64,000 nt of DNA, taken from positions 62,001-126,000 of IMG/VR virus record IMGVR_UViG_3300033049_000066, one strand, 5' to 3'. The DNA is from a virus. The notes beneath the pieces were generated by a model, which was not told the origin of the DNA, did no database searches, and saw only the letters and a list, made by a program, of their open reading frames with translations. Position numbers and translations under genes: made by a program. This document shows positions 42,901-51,123 of this stretch, one piece after another; the first letter of the stretch is position 1; each line of letters begins with the position of its first letter.

Positions 42901-43007
42901 ATGAGCTAACGGCTACACGATTAAATAAGAATTAATGTTTCAAAATACTAGCTATAAATCATTGTATATGTTATAATAGTACCAGCACGAATAGAATGGA
43001 AAAGTAA

Positions 43008-44600
43008 ATGAAAGATAAAATAAATTATAACCTAACCGATAAACAAGATGATTACGCCTTGTTCTTACCGGCAATTTCGTCATTTTATTCGACGTACATT
43101 GGCAAGCAGCAAACCGATCCGAATTATGTACCGGCGAGTAGGATGCCCGCCGGTATTCCAGATATGGAAATGATGAACTTCTTTAATAACCAAAAAGGAC
43201 TATTTAAATATCGTTGGGGCTTATACAGCGCAGGACATGCCAACTTAGATTTAACTAAAGAAGTGCCCAAGGAAGATATGATCCGCAAACGCAGCAGTGA
43301 CACTCTATTACTAGCTGACTCAGGCGGGTTTCAAATTGCGAAGGGTGTTTGGGAAGGTGAGTGGAATAACCCAAACTGTCCAAAAGCTGAAAAGTACAGA
43401 AGTACCGTGCTAAAGTGGTTATGTAGTATTAGTGATTACAGCATGACACTTGATATACCAACCTGGACGTTTACAAATCCTGAGTCGGCGAAAAAATCCG
43501 GCATTTACAGCTATGAAGATGCTGTGAGTGCTACACGGTACAATCACGAATACTTCATGAAGAATAGCACAGGTGATGCTAAATTCTTAAATGTTATGCA
43601 GGGTGGTAATCACACTGAGGCAGAAGCGTGGTACGAAGAAATGAAAGAGTTTAGTGATCCTACTAAACACGAGAAGTATTTTAGAGGCTGGGCGATGGGT
43701 GGTGCTAACATGGCCGACCCACACCTCGCCATTAAAAGAGTAGTAACATTGATACATGATGGCTTACTTGAAGAAGGCAAACAAGACTGGATGCATTTCT
43801 TAGGAACAAGTAAACTAGAATGGGCAGTGCTATTGACCGCTCTACAACGAGCAGTTCGAAGAACCCATAACAAAAACTTTACGATTAGTTTTGATTGTGC
43901 AAGTCCTTTTTTAGCTACTGCCAATGGACAGATATACCATGAGACCGTTACCCCGGACTATAGAAACTTAACTAATAACAATAAAAGCGGTAAATGGTCA
44001 TATCGGATGAGTCCCACTGCTGACAACAAACAATACGCGAATGATACTCGCATGTTCAGCCGTGGGACAGTTGCAGATGGAATACATGATATTTTTGAAG
44101 ATAGCCCCATAAGCGAGCATCTAACAATGAAAGATATATGTATATACGCACCTGGTGACCTAAACAAGATCGGCAAGGAAGGCCGAACTTCTTGGGATAG
44201 TTTCTCTTATGCACTAATGATGGGCCATAATGTTTGGCATCATATCAACAGTGTACAAGAAGCAAACCGCCAATACGATAATGGTTGTCTGCCTAAGATG
44301 TTAGTCGACGAGAAAACTGGTGTCACAATAACAAATATAATAGACGCCGTTTTCTCTACAAATATATTTGAAGAGCGACTGGAAATACTTGAAGTGTATT
44401 CTAAGTTCTTCATGGGTATCAGCGGTGCCCGAGGCATGGGCGGAAAGAAGGCAATCAATGCTGCCGCGAAATTTGACGCGATGTTTGATTTAGACATGAC
44501 ACAATCAGAATTGCTGGAAGAAGCGCATTTAATTATGCACCCAGTTAAAGCACCTACTAAAATAGCAGATGATACCAATCTGTTTGATTTTGGAGAATAA
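43008..44600 (+). CDS. dpdA: 7-deazaguanine DNA transglycosylase DpdA-like
   Basis: 530 residues of the tRNA-guanine transglycosylase superfamily. The general-base motif is LLADSGGFQ (Asp104) and the nucleophile motif ISFDCASP (Asp296, compare FDCV in TGT). MGGANMADP and FLGTSKLEW line the TIM barrel. The CxCxxC zinc site of tRNA TGT is not seen, as in phage DpdA enzymes. DpdA swaps guanine in DNA for a 7-deazaguanine and so protects phage DNA from restriction. FolE, QueD and QueE in this window supply precursors. It ends in an acidic DLFDFGE tail. Upstream only a good -10 (TATAAT 42972) is visible. Confidence 0.88.
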   Translation: MKDKINYNLTDKQDDYALFLPAISSFYSTYIGKQQTDPNYVPASRMPAGIPDMEMMNFFNNQKGLFKYRWGLYSAGHANLDLTKEVPKEDMIRKRSSDTLLLADSGGFQIAKGVWEGEWNNPNCPKAEKYRSTVLKWLCSISDYSMTLDIPTWTFTNPESAKKSGIYSYEDAVSATRYNHEYFMKNSTGDAKFLNVMQGGNHTEAEAWYEEMKEFSDPTKHEKYFRGWAMGGANMADPHLAIKRVVTLIHDGLLEEGKQDWMHFLGTSKLEWAVLLTALQRAVRRTHNKNFTISFDCASPFLATANGQIYHETVTPDYRNLTNNNKSGKWSYRMSPTADNKQYANDTRMFSRGTVADGIHDIFEDSPISEHLTMKDICIYAPGDLNKIGKEGRTSWDSFSYALMMGHNVWHHINSVQEANRQYDNGCLPKMLVDEKTGVTITNIIDAVFSTNIFEERLEILEVYSKFFMGISGARGMGGKKAINAAAKFDAMFDLDMTQSELLEEAHLIMHPVKAPTKIADDTNLFDFGE

Positions 44601-44601
44601 G

Positions 44602-44883
44602 ATGATAACAAATGTAAATGATCTAGTGGAATTTATGGAAGCTGAATCAATTGCATGGGCCCGTGATGAGAATGATACTAAAACAGATTCAGGGACCGGC
44701 GCCGGAATAAAAAGACAATGGGAAAACAGAGATACGTTTCCGTGTCCGATATATTACTTAGCAGGTAAAGAAATAGCTAGCGACCCGACTAAATCTGATG
44801 GCGAGCGGCGGATAATACTTGAGGTTAATATTGCATGGTTTGACGAAGATGGAAATGTAACAGATAAGCCTAATGGAACCTGA
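44602..44883 (+). CDS. hypothetical protein in the deazaguanine cluster
   Basis: 93 residues from ATG 44602 with GGAGA upstream, two bases after the dpdA stop. Helical and acidic at the start (VNDLVEFMEAESIAWARDEN), then FPCPIYYLAGKEIA and EVNIAWFDEDGNVTDKPNG. No family recognised. Tight coupling to dpdA suggests a related role. Confidence 0.6.
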   Translation: MITNVNDLVEFMEAESIAWARDENDTKTDSGTGAGIKRQWENRDTFPCPIYYLAGKEIASDPTKSDGERRIILEVNIAWFDEDGNVTDKPNGT

Positions 44884-45085
44884 GGTTGACAAAATAAAAC
44901 GTGATGTGCTATCCGAAGCCGGCATCGCCTGGCATATTTTAAAATATCAAGCAGCGCCGAAAATGCGACTTGAAATGAGATGTTGTCACGATCCGGCTCG
45001 TAAACTTGGCGAACAGAATTATGTAGATTATATAGTAACTAACAAGCACAATGATGACATAAATTGGGATGAGAAATATGAATAG
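44873..45085 (+). CDS. hypothetical small protein in the deazaguanine cluster
   Basis: 70 residues overlapping both neighbours. Contains LEMRCCHDPARKLGEQNYVDY. Two adjacent cysteines are the only notable residues. Function not recognised. Confidence 0.55.
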   Translation: MEPEVDKIKRDVLSEAGIAWHILKYQAAPKMRLEMRCCHDPARKLGEQNYVDYIVTNKHNDDINWDEKYE

Positions 45086-45602
45086 AGAATATGAAAATCA
45101 AGATCATAACGAAGACACAAACTTTTTCGTAGGGTACGAGGTCGAACATACGCCCGCACATAAGTTGAAAACCTTGTTTGTAGTTGGCATTCAGCCCCTC
45201 AGAGAAATATTGTCTAGAGCAAACGCGCTCGGATGTGTTGCAGTATATTTTGGAGCGAATATGAGTTTTAACGCTGCGACAAATGATGAGATTACTGAGT
45301 GGGTTAAGATGATAGATGCTGTGCTAATGCATCCGGATGATTTTTGGTGTACGCTCGACTTTGACGTTCGCTATAGTGAAGACATCGTACAGACAGTGTT
45401 AGTTGATAAGCCTAACTTTATTCCGATGATTAGTGTTAAGATCCCGTATGCCGGGCAAATGGGTTATAACGCAACAGTTAAAATTGATGACAAAGATTTT
45501 GAAGCAAGTAACCCAGGGGTGTGGTGTCATAAGTTACACAGTTTAATGGATCCGGACAAATACACCAACTGGAAAAAATACAAAGAAGATAAAATCATTT
45601 AA
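45078..45602 (+). CDS. conserved T4-like hypothetical protein
   Basis: 174 residues from ATG 45078 (GGATGAG upstream); ATG 45069 is also in frame. Strongly patterned segments FFVGYEVEHTPAHKLKTLFV, VAVYFGANMSF, WCTLDFDVRY and SNPGVWCHKLHSL belong to a family kept across T4-like phages of aquatic bacteria, frequently near deazaguanine genes. The conserved Trp, Cys and His could form an active site. Function unknown. Confidence 0.72.
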   Translation: MNREYENQDHNEDTNFFVGYEVEHTPAHKLKTLFVVGIQPLREILSRANALGCVAVYFGANMSFNAATNDEITEWVKMIDAVLMHPDDFWCTLDFDVRYSEDIVQTVLVDKPNFIPMISVKIPYAGQMGYNATVKIDDKDFEASNPGVWCHKLHSLMDPDKYTNWKKYKEDKII

Positions 45603-45612
45603 GGATAATATT

Positions 45613-45819
45613 ATGAGCAACATTGAAACAACAGAAGACACTAGTGAAATTTTAGAAACTCGGATTAAAATACCAATGCCAGCAAAAGAAGGCGAGTCAA
45701 TCCAGTACGTAGATCTAAAGTTTACGCGACCAAATGCCGACCATAATACACTTTGGACGTGCTGGGCAACAAACGAGTTTATTGCTGAAGCACTAGAAAT
45801 ATTCAACAACATTGCCTAA
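45613..45819 (+). CDS. hypothetical small protein
   Basis: 68 residues, acidic N-terminus (ETTEDTSEILETR), then IPMPAKEGESIQYVDLKF and LWTCWATNEFIAEALEIF. It has an AAGGAT ribosome binding site and lies between two conserved genes. Function unknown. Confidence 0.55.
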   Translation: MSNIETTEDTSEILETRIKIPMPAKEGESIQYVDLKFTRPNADHNTLWTCWATNEFIAEALEIFNNIA

Positions 45820-45823
45820 ATAG

Positions 45824-45852
45824 TTGACAATCCCTACTAACTACTATAAAAT
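45824..45852 (+). promoter_or_regulatory. sigma70-type promoter for gene 45859
   Basis: TTGACA 45824-45829, 17 bases, TAAAAT 45847-45852. The ATG lies only seven bases after the -10, so this mRNA would be leaderless or nearly so. Confidence 0.6.
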
Positions 45853-45858
45853 ATAACT

Positions 45859-46290
45859 ATGAGAGACAGCATTAATATTGATGATCAACTTGCTAGCAGC
45901 CGGCGTAACAAAATTGTACAACGTACGGCTAACGCAGGAAAATCTATATGGGTTCGCTTCCAGCGTGAAGGCATCCATTGTTACCCAGCAGCAGCTACGG
46001 ATCCAAATTTAGCAGATGTTGCTTTCCTTGCTCACCCGCACCGCCACATTTTTCACTTTGAAGTACAGATAGCTGTTGTACACGATGATCGTGACATTGA
46101 ATTTATACAGTTTAAACGATGGCTTGAAAGTATGTTTGACGACAAGATTTTGCAATTAGACGAAAAATCATGTGAGATGATCTCCAATGATATGTTCGCT
46201 ATGATTGCAGAAAAATATCCCAACCGGGAGGTTATCATTAGCGTGAGCGAAGATGCCGAGAATGGATCATTGATCCATTATACATTATAA
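45859..46290 (+). CDS. QueD-like T-fold protein (second copy)
   Basis: 143 residues. HPHRHIFHFEVQIAVVHDDR supplies the His-x-x-His-type metal ligands, IEFIQFKRWLESMF matches the DF..LK helix of QueD, and a C-terminal VSEDAENGSLIHY matches the glutamate-bearing last strand. I read it as a divergent 6-carboxytetrahydropterin-synthase (T-fold) relative, distinct from the canonical QueD at 53700. It could process a pterin or 7-deazaguanine intermediate. The family is common in aquatic T4-like phages. Enzymatic activity is inferred. Confidence 0.6.
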   Translation: MRDSINIDDQLASSRRNKIVQRTANAGKSIWVRFQREGIHCYPAAATDPNLADVAFLAHPHRHIFHFEVQIAVVHDDRDIEFIQFKRWLESMFDDKILQLDEKSCEMISNDMFAMIAEKYPNREVIISVSEDAENGSLIHYTL

Positions 46291-46316
46291 TTTTTTAACT
46301 ACACAAGGAGCCTGCA

Positions 46317-46592
46317 ATGGCCTATAATAAGAAAAAGAAAAACCCACGTACCGAGCAAGTTTGGAAAGACCTTGACACCTACCGCGCATTTTGCGTGAGT
46401 CATGGTTATCGGTTTAACGAAAAGGACTTGTATAATATGCGTACATATCCTTTCCAGCAGTTTAACAAGTTCCGTAATGGAAAGAACTGTAAGAATCAAT
46501 GGGACTTTGATTTAAATCGATTCCACAGCAAGCCGGTTTATAAAGGTAAAGGTGGTGGATATAAAGGTAAAAAGCCTTTTGTGAACCGATAA
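46317..46592 (+). CDS. small basic protein
   Basis: 91 residues, highly basic at both ends (AYNKKKKNPRTEQ; KGKGGGYKGKKPFVNR), with an aromatic centre (YRAFCVSHGYRFNEKDLYN). It has AAGGAG before the ATG and the glycosyltransferase starts 12 bases after. The charge suggests nucleic-acid binding. Function unknown. Confidence 0.65.
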   Translation: MAYNKKKKNPRTEQVWKDLDTYRAFCVSHGYRFNEKDLYNMRTYPFQQFNKFRNGKNCKNQWDFDLNRFHSKPVYKGKGGGYKGKKPFVNR

Positions 46593-46603
46593 GGAGATAT
46601 AAC

Positions 46604-47779
46604 ATGCGAAAACTAATTTATTGCGGTTTGGAAAGTTACGAAGGTCGCTACACTCTACAGTTACAAGACTGGAGTGAACGCGCCTTTAAGAAGCGTGGTA
46701 TCGACTACATTGTGGTGCCTGGACAGGAAATAGATAATACTAAATCCATCCAGGTCGGGCAGGTGCTTGATGCTCACGGGCGGTCATTCTTTAGTATGTC
46801 GCAGATGATGAATCTCGTACAGATGATGCGCAGTGGTGAGGTCACAGGAGAGGATTGTATTTTCTTTGAAGATATGTTCACTCCTGGCATTGAGTCACTG
46901 GGCTATATCATGAATCAGATCCCTGAGGTTGATAGGCCACAAATTTATGTACGTTGCCTAGCACAGCGAGTAGACCCCGATGATTTTGTTCATGTATGGG
47001 GCATGGACTGGATGTCAACGTATGAAAAAATGGTTAACGAATTGCCCAACGTACATGTACTTGCAACTAATGAAGAAATGATTGCTAACATGAAAATAGT
47101 TGGGTGGTCGGCACCACTGTATAACATTAGCGGACTAGCATTTGGCAAAGAAGAAGTACAGGAACGGGTTGGTGAAATTAGACCGTTTAACAAAAGAACA
47201 AACCGTGTAGTATTTGGCGCCAGATGGGACCAGGAAAAACAGCCCGATTTCTTTATGGATTTAGCTGAGCTGTACCATGACACCAGCATAGACCCAGCAA
47301 TCTTTACAATATGCCAAGGTGGGCCACTCCGTAGCAACAATCAAAAGTATATTGACCGGGCACGAAAATTACAAGAAGAAGGCAAACTTGAAATACTTGA
47401 AAATTTAAAGAAAAATGAGTACTACGAGGTCTTGAATGATAGCAGGGTGTTATTTAATTGTGCTTTGCAGGATTGGGTTAGTAACACAGTATCGGAAGCT
47501 GATACCTGTGGTGCGAACGTGTTGTATCCTGCGTACAGATCGTTTCCAGAAACATTTGCTAACGACGCATCACGGTTATACGTGCCGTGGAGCATGGACG
47601 ATGCCTATGAAAAATTAAGTCAGTTGTTAAACGCACCGAGCCCGAACATGGGCAAGATAAGTGATTGGACAAATGGTACTATTGATCGGTGTATTGATAT
47701 TATGGAAGGTAACGGTGAAGAATGGCTACGTGATGATATGCGTTACCGAGATCACATTGTTGATAGAAAATATAAATGA
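46604..47779 (+). CDS. glycosyltransferase-like protein (GT-B type)
   Basis: 391 residues with a GT-B two-lobe layout. The N-terminal lobe has YCGLESYEGRYTLQLQDW, LDAHGRSFFSM and DCIFFEDMFTPGIESL. The C-terminal lobe has VVFGARWDQEKQPDFFMDL, QGGPLRSNN and SRVLFNCALQDWVSNTVSEA, which contains the sugar-nucleotide site. Proteins of this type occur in T4-like aquatic phages and may glycosylate modified DNA bases, host surface or virion. GalE nearby could supply UDP-sugar. GDEKY ribosome binding site AAGGAGA is strong. Confidence 0.78.
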   Translation: MRKLIYCGLESYEGRYTLQLQDWSERAFKKRGIDYIVVPGQEIDNTKSIQVGQVLDAHGRSFFSMSQMMNLVQMMRSGEVTGEDCIFFEDMFTPGIESLGYIMNQIPEVDRPQIYVRCLAQRVDPDDFVHVWGMDWMSTYEKMVNELPNVHVLATNEEMIANMKIVGWSAPLYNISGLAFGKEEVQERVGEIRPFNKRTNRVVFGARWDQEKQPDFFMDLAELYHDTSIDPAIFTICQGGPLRSNNQKYIDRARKLQEEGKLEILENLKKNEYYEVLNDSRVLFNCALQDWVSNTVSEADTCGANVLYPAYRSFPETFANDASRLYVPWSMDDAYEKLSQLLNAPSPNMGKISDWTNGTIDRCIDIMEGNGEEWLRDDMRYRDHIVDRKYK

Positions 47780-48045
47780 TTGATCCAGATCTTACTCATT
47801 ATGGCGTATTCTTACAGGAGATACACTCTATTAGAGATACGCCTGATGAGTTATCAGCAACCACTACCATTACCATAAAAAGCACGGCGACTGCCACTAA
47901 TGTTAATGCAGAGCAATTGATACGTGACCTCGCTTTGATGAGCGCGGTGCGCGGAACTGCTGATCCAGCAGTAAAAGACGCGTTTGAAAAATTATTAACA
48001 ATAATGGCACTTACACAATCTACTAGCACAAGGCCACAATTTTAA
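47776..48045 (+). CDS. small protein with C-terminal 'dPAvkdaf' helical module
   Basis: 89 residues, starting in an ATGA overlap with the glycosyltransferase. A beta-rich middle (SATTTITIKSTATATNVNAE) resembles part of gene 48049, followed by the module GTADPAVKDAFEKLLTIMAL. First of three adjacent paralogues. Function unknown. Confidence 0.62.
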   Translation: MIDPDLTHYGVFLQEIHSIRDTPDELSATTTITIKSTATATNVNAEQLIRDLALMSAVRGTADPAVKDAFEKLLTIMALTQSTSTRPQF

Positions 48046-48048
48046 AAT

Positions 48049-48330
48049 ATGAAAGACGTGAATGGCAAGTCGTTAAAACGTGAGCACTATATGCTCTTAA
48101 AGGACTTAGGAATAGAGATTGTTATGTACGACTTAAGAACGTATATCGAAAAAAATCAACACCATTACGGATTTGAAGTGCATGGATCTTTAACGACCGG
48201 TGTTGATTTTGACGAGATACTCGCCCTGTTAAGACTTATGAAATCAGCCACGAATACGTCGAATCCAGCTATCGTCGACGCACTTGATCGATTAAGACTA
48301 GTTATTGGAATAACAGATGGACATAACTGA
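48049..48330 (+). CDS. small protein, same helical-module family
   Basis: 93 residues. DLGIEIVMYDLRTYIEKN and GFEVHGSLTTGVDFDEILAL precede the module TSNPAIVDALDRLRLVIGI. It is intact, overlaps the next gene, and is a clear paralogue of both neighbours at its C-terminus. Confidence 0.62.
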   Translation: MKDVNGKSLKREHYMLLKDLGIEIVMYDLRTYIEKNQHHYGFEVHGSLTTGVDFDEILALLRLMKSATNTSNPAIVDALDRLRLVIGITDGHN

Positions 48331-48574
48331 ACAAGAATTGTTTAAGAAGCTTGGAATTATTATTACCGGACTCCGATATGAGCATACTGGCATGCGAACT
48401 AAAAACGCCATGCTACTTAGATCTGGAACTTTTCTAATAGAAGATGAAAAGTTCGCTGAAAGTTGCAAACTAATCGAACTCATTGACGAAATTCATAAGT
48501 CAGCAAATCCAGCAATAAAGGAACAGCTTAATCACTTAATTACACTAATCGAATTAACAAAGGAAGAAAAATGA
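48317..48574 (+). CDS. small protein, same helical-module family
   Basis: 85 residues. ELFKKLGIIITGLRYEHTGM is followed by SCKLIELIDEIHKSANPAIK and EQLNHLITLIELT. It overlaps dCMP deaminase by ATGA. Third adjacent paralogue. Function unknown. Confidence 0.62.
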   Translation: MDITEQELFKKLGIIITGLRYEHTGMRTKNAMLLRSGTFLIEDEKFAESCKLIELIDEIHKSANPAIKEQLNHLITLIELTKEEK

Positions 48575-49017
48575 ATAAATGGGATAAGCGATTCCTAGAT
48601 ATGGCGAAGTTGGTCTCAACTTGGTCGAAGGATCCGAGTACGCAAGTCGGTGCGGTAATTGTGCGGCCGGACAAAAGCGTAGCATCAGTTGGGTTCAACG
48701 GGTTCCCTATTGGCATGCCGGACAACGAAAAATTATACAATGATCGTGAGGAAAAGTACAGCAGAATTATTCATGCTGAGATGAATGCGTTAAACTTTTC
48801 GCAAGATGCTTCGCTTGCTGGTTATACATTATACTCATATCCATTTTTATCCTGTAACAGATGTTACCCACAAATTGTACAAGCCGGCATTACACGGATT
48901 GTGGCGCCAATATGCCCGGTGGCACTAGAAGAACGCTGGGGAGATGCATTTGCAAAAGTACGCGGTTACGCAACCGAGCACATAGGAATTACCGTAGATG
49001 AGGTCGACTATGAGTGA
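48571..49017 (+). CDS. deoxycytidylate (dCMP) deaminase
   Basis: 148 residues. Zinc-site motifs are complete: IIHAEMNAL (HAE) and SCNRCYPQIV (the CxxC of PCxxC, with Ser replacing Pro). QVGAVIVRP and GFNGFPIGM match the dCMP deaminase family (ComEB/T4 Cd). It converts dCMP to dUMP for dTTP synthesis. A longer C-terminal part compared with cytidine deaminases fits. It is cotranscribed with the small paralogues and galE. Confidence 0.92.
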   Translation: MNKWDKRFLDMAKLVSTWSKDPSTQVGAVIVRPDKSVASVGFNGFPIGMPDNEKLYNDREEKYSRIIHAEMNALNFSQDASLAGYTLYSYPFLSCNRCYPQIVQAGITRIVAPICPVALEERWGDAFAKVRGYATEHIGITVDEVDYE

Positions 49018-49222
49018 ATATCAGGCTATTGCTGCGGTTTTGTGCTCAGACATAGATATACTAGCGACCGTAGCAGAAATGGATTCATGGTCAAAGGATG
49101 ACCTTAAAGAACTAATATTTCGGTTAAAAAAGCAAAAGGATTTGCTCATAACGGATGACAAGCACCGAAAAATGCGTTATAATGCTATGCAAGCATTATT
49201 TAATACAGGACAGAACACATGA
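49010..49222 (+). CDS. hypothetical small protein
   Basis: 70 residues from ATG 49010, overlapping the deaminase by eight bases. Helical: YQAIAAVLCSDIDILATVAE then LKELIFRLKKQKDLLI. It overlaps galE by ATGA. A TATAAT within the gene (49178) could serve galE. Function unknown. Confidence 0.55.
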   Translation: MSEYQAIAAVLCSDIDILATVAEMDSWSKDDLKELIFRLKKQKDLLITDDKHRKMRYNAMQALFNTGQNT

Positions 49223-50202
49223 ATTTACGAGGACGGAAAATTTTAGTAACGGGCGGACGTGGCTACATTGGTAGCCACACAGCAAAGACGTTGATCGCTG
49301 CCGACGCAGAAGTTTTTATTATTGACAAAAGATATGTATCTAAGAACAAAGTAAAAGGTACGACACTTTATGGCATGGGTGACTACGACGACCCTGAGAT
49401 ACTTAATAATTTACGAGAGAAAGGTGTAGATGGAGTTGTGCATTGTGCTGGCACAAGCCTTGTCGGGCCTAGTGTTGACAATCCTAGCGAATATTATAAT
49501 AACAACGTAATAAGAACTATTCGTATGTTGGATCACTTGAAGGAATGGGATACACCACCATTTGTTGTATTCAGTAGCAGTGCCGCAGTATACGGAGAGC
49601 CATCCGAAGTACCAATCTTAGAAACCGCCGAGTTACGGGCGAAGTCACCATACGGTAATTCAAAACTAATGATTGAGCGTGTACTGCAGGATTACGAAAC
49701 TGCTTACGGTATTAGAAGTTGGTGTTTTCGATATTTCAATGCGGTAGGCGCAGCTATGCCAACATCAAACCTTGGGCCAGAGGAAGGTGATACGCATATA
49801 ATTCCTCGGATATTTGACGCGTATTACAATAACAAACCATTTAAATTATACGGTACCGGCTACAACACACCTGACGGTACTTGCATCCGCGATTATGTAC
49901 ACGTAGAGGACATTGCCACCGCGCATATGACAGCGTGTCATTATTTAGCCTCCGGAAATCAATCTAAGATTTATAATTTAGGTACCGGCACCGGATATAG
50001 CAACTCCGAAATACTTACAGCATTTACTAATATAATTGGCCCCGTTGATATACGAATTGAAGGACAACGCACCGGTGATCCAGATCAGCTCATAGCAAGC
50101 TCAAGTAAATTTACCGCCGACACTAAATGGCTTCCGCAGTTTAGTGACGTTACCACGATTTTAACCTCATACAGAGACTATTATGAAAAAAGAAATAACT
50201 GA
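49219..50202 (+). CDS. galE: UDP-glucose 4-epimerase-like (GalE) SDR enzyme
   Basis: 327 residues. Rossmann motif VTGGRGYIGSHT at residues 9-20, active-site SSSAAVYG with YGNSK (YxxxK), and RDYVHVEDIA typical of GalE. It interconverts UDP-glucose and UDP-galactose (or N-acetyl forms) with bound NAD. It overlaps the next gene, a DegT-like protein, a pairing typical of nucleotide-sugar pathways. It could feed the glycosyltransferase at 46604. Confidence 0.92.
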   Translation: MNLRGRKILVTGGRGYIGSHTAKTLIAADAEVFIIDKRYVSKNKVKGTTLYGMGDYDDPEILNNLREKGVDGVVHCAGTSLVGPSVDNPSEYYNNNVIRTIRMLDHLKEWDTPPFVVFSSSAAVYGEPSEVPILETAELRAKSPYGNSKLMIERVLQDYETAYGIRSWCFRYFNAVGAAMPTSNLGPEEGDTHIIPRIFDAYYNNKPFKLYGTGYNTPDGTCIRDYVHVEDIATAHMTACHYLASGNQSKIYNLGTGTGYSNSEILTAFTNIIGPVDIRIEGQRTGDPDQLIASSSKFTADTKWLPQFSDVTTILTSYRDYYEKRNN

Positions 50203-50818
50203 TTACGCTAACCCTTTTGACGCCAACGATGAATTTGAAAAAGTATTAGGTGAGTTCACCGGTGCGAAAGGGGTCATTGCTACTGACAGTTGTACACATG
50301 CGGTTGAGCTTGGGCTACGTTGGTCAATGCCTAAAATGTACGCAACGATACCGCCGCACGTACATCACACCATCCCAATGACATTGAAAAAGCTTGGCAT
50401 TGAATACATGTTTTCTGAGGATGACTGGGAGAATGAACACAGAATACAAGGCTCCACCGTGTACACTTCAGCCAAGCATCTGTCTAAGGATATGTTCCAG
50501 ACAGAAAATCCAAACCAGCTGAAAATATTGTGCGTATCATTTGCTGACGATGCCGCACTAGCGATCGGCCATGGTGGCGCAATATTAACAAACGACAAGA
50601 AAGCTTATAACTGGCTTAAACTAGCAGCGTACGACGGCAGGGATCGTCAGGCTATTGACTTGTCAAAAGATAGTGACACTACAGATGGTTATCATTACGG
50701 CATGCGGCCATCGGATGCGTTAATTGGACTTGAGAAATTAGCAAACGGAGAAATTCTTGATCTTAGAGATCGGTATAAAGATTATTCCAATATGCAGGAG
50801 GTTTTGCTAAATAAGTAG
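50183..50818 (+). CDS. truncated DegT/DnrJ/EryC1-like protein lacking the PLP lysine
   Basis: 211 residues against about 370 for full aminotransferases. GAKGVIATDSCTHAVELGL matches the PLP-phosphate segment, and AIGHGGAILTNDKKAYNWLK with AAYDGRDR match the region after the active site. The usual SFxxxKxLxxGxGG motif reads SFADDAALAIGHGG, so the PLP-binding lysine is gone and the C-terminal domain is short. It is probably not a transaminase; it may bind GalE or sugar nucleotides. Similar short versions exist in T4-like phages. Confidence 0.75.
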   Translation: MKKEITDYANPFDANDEFEKVLGEFTGAKGVIATDSCTHAVELGLRWSMPKMYATIPPHVHHTIPMTLKKLGIEYMFSEDDWENEHRIQGSTVYTSAKHLSKDMFQTENPNQLKILCVSFADDAALAIGHGGAILTNDKKAYNWLKLAAYDGRDRQAIDLSKDSDTTDGYHYGMRPSDALIGLEKLANGEILDLRDRYKDYSNMQEVLLNK

Positions 50819-50822
50819 GTAA

Positions 50823-51044
50823 TTGCACAAAGGTGATTACCCAGGCAATGCCTCGTTACACATAAACGTTAGATGTGATGGAAAGAGAATGAACTTAACA
50901 ATACCAATGAGCTTAACGAAAATCTCATATCACAATTTGGACATAACCGTGTCCAATAATCTAACACTAAATCAAACAGGCACCTCAGAGGTCTTTGGCG
51001 AAACTAATACGTACATTGACAAATCTGAGTACAATATTGATTGA
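50823..51044 (+). CDS. hypothetical beta-rich protein
   Basis: 73 residues if translation starts at TTG 50823; ATG 50889, with GGAAAG upstream, would give 51 residues. The sequence is Asn/Thr/Ser-rich beta (LHINVRCDGKRMNLTIPMSL; DITVSNNLTLNQTG). The stop overlaps the folE operator and promoter. Function unknown. Confidence 0.45.
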   Translation: MHKGDYPGNASLHINVRCDGKRMNLTIPMSLTKISYHNLDITVSNNLTLNQTGTSEVFGETNTYIDKSEYNID

Positions 51045-51058
51045 CATAATATGTCAAT
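51040..51058. promoter_or_regulatory. palindromic operator candidate over the folE promoter
   Basis: ATTGACATA, one base, then its exact complement TATGTCAAT. The left arm contains the -35 hexamer of the folE promoter, so a bound dimer would block RNA polymerase. Confidence 0.6.
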
Positions 51059-51070
51059 CTCTGCTATACT
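51041..51070 (+). promoter_or_regulatory. sigma70-type promoter for folE
   Basis: TTGACA 51041-51046, 18 bases, TATACT 51065-51070; CAGGAG precedes ATG 51124. Confidence 0.8.
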
Positions 51071-51123
51071 ATTAGTAGAAAAGTTACTAGCAGAAGCTAA
51101 CTAGCACATAAACAGGAGTACAA

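Noticed and set aside
42949-42977. Full sigma70 promoter for dpdA
   Set aside because: The -10 TATAAT at 42972 is good but no recognisable -35 lies at 16-18 bases; left as a possible extended or activated promoter.
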